Shown: in pieces, positions 60,557-64,000 of the stretch
Position numbering within the stretch: the stretch's first letter is position 1
Layout of the letters: each line of letters starts with the position of its first letter
DNA from: Mesostigma viride
Lineage: Eukaryota > Streptophyta > Mesostigmatophyceae > Mesostigmatales > Mesostigmataceae
NCBI GenBank assembly: GCA_009746045.1
Contig: RPFO01001667.1
Coordinates: 2,501 to 66,500 of the forward strand
Length of the DNA stretch: 64,000 nucleotides
Direction of reading: 5' to 3'
Notes under the pieces: generated by a model
What the model was told of the DNA's origin: nothing
Database searches by the model: none
Seen by the model: the letters and a program-made list of their open reading frames with translations, nothing else
Made by a program: the position numbers and the translations under genes

Positions 60557-61599
60557 ATGGACAAGACTCTGGGATTCTGCTCGCGTTCGTGTTGGCGCTC
60601 GTCGCGTCCACCGCGTACGCCGTTGCGAGATGGCGGAAATCGTCCGGCGGGTCGCCTGACGTCGCGGGGTCAACTGACGCGTCGCCCCCCTCCTCGGCCG
60701 CGTCTCCGGCGGGGGACGACGAACAGGTGCGGTTCTGGGTCGATCAGGTCTCGGCCAAGGCGAAGGAGAGCGGGAAGTTGGAGATGCCTTCGCCGCAAGA
60801 GGTCGCGCTGCGCATGCATCTCTCGGAATGCAACGACGCCGTGCCGTGCGGCGAACGCGTGCTCAACGTCATGGGGAGGATCGCCGAAGGAGTCGTGGAG
60901 AAGAAGGAGATCAAGAACGTCGTCGACGCGATCGATTACTGGTCCTTGCGGGTCGCGACGGGGTACCCTGTGCCCACCGCGGAACAGATCTTGGCCAAGG
61001 GGTCGGATCGCACCCCTGTCTGAGCCAGACGCCGCCGTGCGCGTCCGAGATGAGGGGGATCATCAACGGTCTCCGAGTGACGCAACACATGGCGAAGTTC
61101 GAGAAGGTGGACGCGTTCAACCAGCACGAGCGGGAGCTGAGAGAGCAGTTCGTGCGAGACTGGAAAGACGGGGTCGCCGCGAAGAAGGTTCTAGAAGGCG
61201 AGGAGGCCAAAACGTCGGCGTACATGACCTGTGTAAGCAGAAGCGGCTCCGGGGCGTCAACTGTGACGCCAACTACGAGCGTTGCAGAACAGCATACGGA
61301 AGGAACTCGGGCTACCGGTCGTCGGCATCGTCCCGGGAACCACCAAGACGGCCGGGGTGCCGGACCAGGGGACGGATCTGAACGATCCGAAACTCGACGA
61401 GATCACGTTCTATCCGTTCGATATGTCGTCCGCAGCGGACGGTCCGATGATGGACGATGCCGACACGGCGTCGTTGGAACAGATGATGAAGGATCAAGGT
61501 GTCGGTCCGGACCAGTCGATGGCGATGGGGGAGTTCATAAGGCCGGCCCTTGAGGCTCCCGCATCCACCGAGCGCATCCTCTCTCTCCTCGCCTCGTGA
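60557..61599 (+). CDS. membrane-anchored viral protein with several frameshifts
   Basis: ATG 60557 starts MDKTLG. After a one-base change near 60,572 it continues ILLAFVLALVASTAYAVARW, an N-terminal membrane anchor. The next parts are EVALRMHLSECNDAVPCGER to a stop at 61023, then in another frame SEMRGIINGLRVTQHMAKFE and REQFVRDWKDGVAAKKVL. A short piece in a third frame follows (CKQKRLRGVNCDANYE). The last segment is RKELGLPVVGIVPGTTKTA to the stop at 61599. At least four indels are needed to join them, several outside homopolymers. Cys residues are evenly spaced. Function unknown; either a pseudogene or sequence error. Confidence 0.5.
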
Positions 61600-61611
61600 G
61601 CGGCCACCACC

Positions 61612-62216
61612 ATGACGGAACTGGGGGATTTCGACAAGCTCCCCCTCGAACTCCGTCGTCACATCATGCAGATCGTCGTCGACGAAGGCGCGGGCGACGC
61701 CGCGATGTGGAGTATCTCCTCCCAAGCTGCATGGCCGAGATGTGGCCTCTCCTTCGAAAGACGATGTACGCGTGTCCGAAGAGTATCCGCGATGCCCTTC
61801 TCCCGGGATGGGATGTCGATCGGGAGCTGTCCGCCGTGCGGATCGCCGTGAAGGACGACGCGAACGCGGAGTTGACGCGATGGGGTGCGCGGCTCGACTT
61901 AGGAAGCGTCCAACACGATTACCCCCTCGATCTCCGCACCGTCAAGCTGCATTGGCGTCACGTCGCGGCCTTCCTGAAGCATCATCCGGGGATCGACATC
62001 GTCATCCTCGACGCCGCGTCTGTCAAAATACCGAGCTTGGGTGTCTACTATTTCGAATACGCCGTCGTCCTGGCCCTGCTCCACGCGCGCCGATGGCTCG
62101 TGTCGTATCCGTGCGCCATGCTGGCCGTGTTTCCCGACCGGTTGGCTGTCCGTCATACCATCAACCGATGCAGAATCGACCAGGACTGGTTCGACGACCC
62201 TTCGAGGGCCTCATGA
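61612..62216 (+). CDS. F-box-like protein, frameshifted
   Basis: ATG 61612 opens MTELGDFDKLPLELRRHIMQ, an F-box-like N-terminus. The frame changes near 61,710 and continues as CMAEMWPLLRKTMYACPKSI, LRTVKLHWRHVAAFLKHHPG and VVLALLHARRWLVSYPCAML to a TGA at 62214-62216. The next frame starts ATGATG at 62213, overlapping the stop. The two may be one protein of about 375 residues with a second frameshift. Predicted adaptor of a ubiquitin ligase; the domain call is moderate. Confidence 0.45.
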
Positions 62217-62743
62217 TGGCCAACTCGAACCGTCTCTTCTTGCGCGGGCCCAAGGCGGTGTACTGGGGCAAGGGCGTGGACGTCGCGGACTTGCTGCGTC
62301 ACATCGATCCCATGAACGCCATCGACATGTCCGTCGCGGAGGGGTCGTGTCTCTGCGTCGAAGCCGACGCCGCGCACGACGTCCTCTCCAGGACGCGGCG
62401 GGGATCGGGATCTCATCTCGTGATCACGGTGTACGGCGAGGGGGGTGACGTGTACAACGGACTCGTCACGGCGCGCGACCGCGAGTTCGCGAGCGTCACG
62501 ATCGTGGGCGCGTCCGGGTGCGTCCAAGTGCCTTCCGGGAGGTTTCACGTCATGGGGGACATCGCGATCGAGGTCGACGGCGGTGACGCGACGGAGATCG
62601 TGGCGTGGGGGGGTCCGGAATGGGTGGCGATGGCCAGATCCCGCTCCGCGTTAGACTCGGCCCGCGTACGGTACCCGACGGAGGAGGAAAGGAAGGAGTT
62701 TGTCAAACGGTTCCCCGTGTGGTGGAAGGGTCTTACCTTTTAA
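62213..62743 (+). CDS. unknown protein, probably C-terminal part of the preceding gene
   Basis: 176 residues from ATG 62213 (MMANSNRLFLRGPKAVYWGK). It continues LLRHIDPMNAIDMSVAEGSC and FASVTIVGASGCVQVPSGRF and ends RFPVWWKGLTF. It overlaps the stop of the F-box-like gene by four bases. Either a translationally coupled second gene or the shifted end of one gene. No family recognised. AATAAAT follows shortly after the stop. Confidence 0.45.
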   Translation: MMANSNRLFLRGPKAVYWGKGVDVADLLRHIDPMNAIDMSVAEGSCLCVEADAAHDVLSRTRRGSGSHLVITVYGEGGDVYNGLVTARDREFASVTIVGASGCVQVPSGRFHVMGDIAIEVDGGDATEIVAWGGPEWVAMARSRSALDSARVRYPTEEERKEFVKRFPVWWKGLTF

Positions 62744-62811
62744 TAAATTCATTTCATCCATGTTCGGTTACGCAAAGTACAAATAAATGATGTTTATTAA
62801 GATGCAATATA

Positions 62812-63444
62812 ATGGAACAGGAGGACGAGTTTATTTCTGTCACGGATAAGATGATGAAAGAACTGCACATCGGACGGGTGGGAAAGACCCGTCTTAAGGA
62901 CGCGTTAGCGGAAAAGTTTCAAGAGGGGGTCGACTTCCGCACCGCCGTCAGGCGGGGCAGCAAAGGTCGTCCCACGAGCGTCATATTCGTGACTCGAAAG
63001 TGTCTAGAGGCCTTGCGCAGTTCCGCCGAACTCCGGGACGGTGGCGACGCCAAGAACGAGGACCGGCGTCCGTTCTTGTCGGAAACGATGATCCAGGAGA
63101 GCCTGGCGGAACGTCTCGGTGGGATCCGCGAATTCAAATGTCCCGCCGGGCTCATCGACATATTCTGTCCCTCGCAGAAGTTGATCGTGGAAGTCAAGGG
63201 ATTCCAGAGATGGATGGAGGGCGTCGGCCAGCTCGTGTCGTACGGAAAATACTTCCCCGAGTACCGCAAGCGGCTCCATCTTTTCCAGACCTCCGCCACC
63301 CCCGGCTGCTGCCTGGAGAAGGTGCTCATCGCGCACGACGTGTGTCTATCGACCGGGATCGAATTGACCTTCGACGACAGTATCGAGATCCGGCATCCCT
63401 ACTCTCTCGCCCCCGCCCCCGCCGCTAGGAGCGAGACCGATTAG
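62812..63444 (+). CDS. PD-(D/E)XK nuclease with N-terminal viral DNA-binding-like domain
   Basis: 210 residues from ATG 62812. The N-terminal 65 residues (FISVTDKMMKELHIGRVGK, ALAEKFQEGVDFRTAV) resemble MSV199/KilA-type DNA-binding modules of insect and algal viruses. The C-terminal domain has E (ESLAERLGG), D116 (GLIDIF) and E126-V-K128 (LIVEVKGF), then GVGQLVSYGKYFPEYRK and RLHLF. This is the spacing of a PD-(D/E)XK nuclease with all key residues kept. A shorter, catalytically degenerate relative lies at 52228-52647. Expected role: DNA cleavage or repair, host-DNA degradation, or homing; not determinable here. The last bases overlap the end of the convergent gene at 63441. Confidence 0.6.
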   Translation: MEQEDEFISVTDKMMKELHIGRVGKTRLKDALAEKFQEGVDFRTAVRRGSKGRPTSVIFVTRKCLEALRSSAELRDGGDAKNEDRRPFLSETMIQESLAERLGGIREFKCPAGLIDIFCPSQKLIVEVKGFQRWMEGVGQLVSYGKYFPEYRKRLHLFQTSATPGCCLEKVLIAHDVCLSTGIELTFDDSIEIRHPYSLAPAPAARSETD

Positions 63445-64000
63445 AACTGATAGGTCGTGTTCTGCTCGATGGGCACTTCCGCGGCCTTCTCGGCGTCCGT
63501 CTTCAGTCTCTCGATCCAGCTCTTGATGCTCGCGTCGTCCATCGCCCACTTCATGAACGCCTCCTCGTTCTTCGGGTTCGCCTTGACCCAGTTCTGCGGG
63601 TCGTGCGCGATCTTCTGGTAGAACTCCTCGCTCTCGTTAGGGGACAGTTTGGCGACGACGTCGAACATGAACGAGACCGTGACGGCGTCTTCGTTCGTCT
63701 GGAAGTACTTTTTGATGCGATCATACACCACCCATCGCAGCCGCTCGAACTCGTGATACTCGTCTTTCTGCTGTACGGTGGCGTCGGGCGCGTCCGCGAT
63801 CTTCTTCCGTCGTCCCGCCTCCTTCGCCAACGTGTCGTGATACGCTTGCAAAACGGCGGGCGGTTGATCTTACACATGTCCGGTTTGGCGCCGAACAGGG
63901 CCACCACTTTGCACGTGGCCTTGTTGAACCCCTTCTCGAGCCACGCGAGCGCCTTCGTCGCGAACTTCAGCCACGGGAACAGGTCGTCGATGACGTCGAA
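63441..64000 (-). CDS. unknown viral protein, partial at the right edge, frameshifted
   Basis: The minus strand is open from the window edge (FPWLKFATKALAWLEKGFNK, FGAKPDMCKINRPP) to about 63,860. There a one-base change near CCGCCGTTTTG moves it to the frame that ends at 63441 (AYHDTLAKEAGRRKKIADA, YDRIKKYFQTNEDAVTVSFM, DDASIKSWIERLKTDAEKA). Length in the window is about 186 residues, with the N-terminus outside. No family recognised. It converges with the nuclease gene and overlaps its stop by four bases. Confidence 0.5.

Overview
The window joins two kinds of eukaryote-associated DNA. Positions 1 to about 23,768 look like the nuclear genome of a flagellated eukaryote, plausibly a green alga. 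There is a long, intron-rich gene for a PG-rich (SHIPPO/STPG-type) repeat protein on the minus strand, with exons showing clean GT..AG borders. Around it lie many minisatellites and microsatellites, a TIR-bounded element with a broken Myb-like gene, and the decayed 3' end of a non-LTR retrotransposon. Positions 23,769 to 64,000 look like a large DNA virus of the nucleocytoplasmic type (NCLDV), probably endogenous. The genes there are mostly intron-free and dense on both strands. One protein at about 59.3-60.5 kb carries the signature of the NCLDV family DUF5767, next to a SprT-like protease, a PD-(D/E)XK nuclease, a BRO/KilA-like protein, MYND, RING and F-box-like proteins and a Rieske oxygenase.

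Between these two parts lies a near-perfect palindrome of 14.77 kb. Its arms are 23,769-31,152 and 31,153-38,536, with no spacer at the centre. Each arm carries four genes: a RING/TRAF-like protein with two spliceosomal introns, an F-box-like protein, a Cys-rich zinc-binding protein, and a second F-box-like protein. Each arm also has a 0.6 kb foldback element and an array of CACGTG/CCAAT subterminal repeats next to the centre. The outer end of the left arm abuts host-like DNA. The outer end of the right arm runs into unique virus-like DNA. The simplest reading is a viral terminal repeat that was copied through its hairpin end and then joined to a chromosome. A palindromic assembly artefact is the main alternative.

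From 38.5 to 44 kb the DNA resembles the palindrome arms: an F-box paralog, a MYND protein and a RING protein, the shared TATA plus GGCGTTTGGGGG promoter, GGAATATTCC palindromes, minisatellites and a second foldback element. From 44 to 64 kb the gene-dense viral part begins, with a different intergenic element (CCAATCAGAGAGGAGTATGT). The left, variable part looks rich in ubiquitin-system adaptors. The right part holds the more conserved viral functions.

Many genes from 56 to 64 kb, and several in the arms, are interrupted by single-base indels, often in G or C runs. This fits either decay of an integrated virus or uncorrected long-read errors, and the sequence alone cannot decide between them. 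Functional names rest on motif reading only; no search was run.
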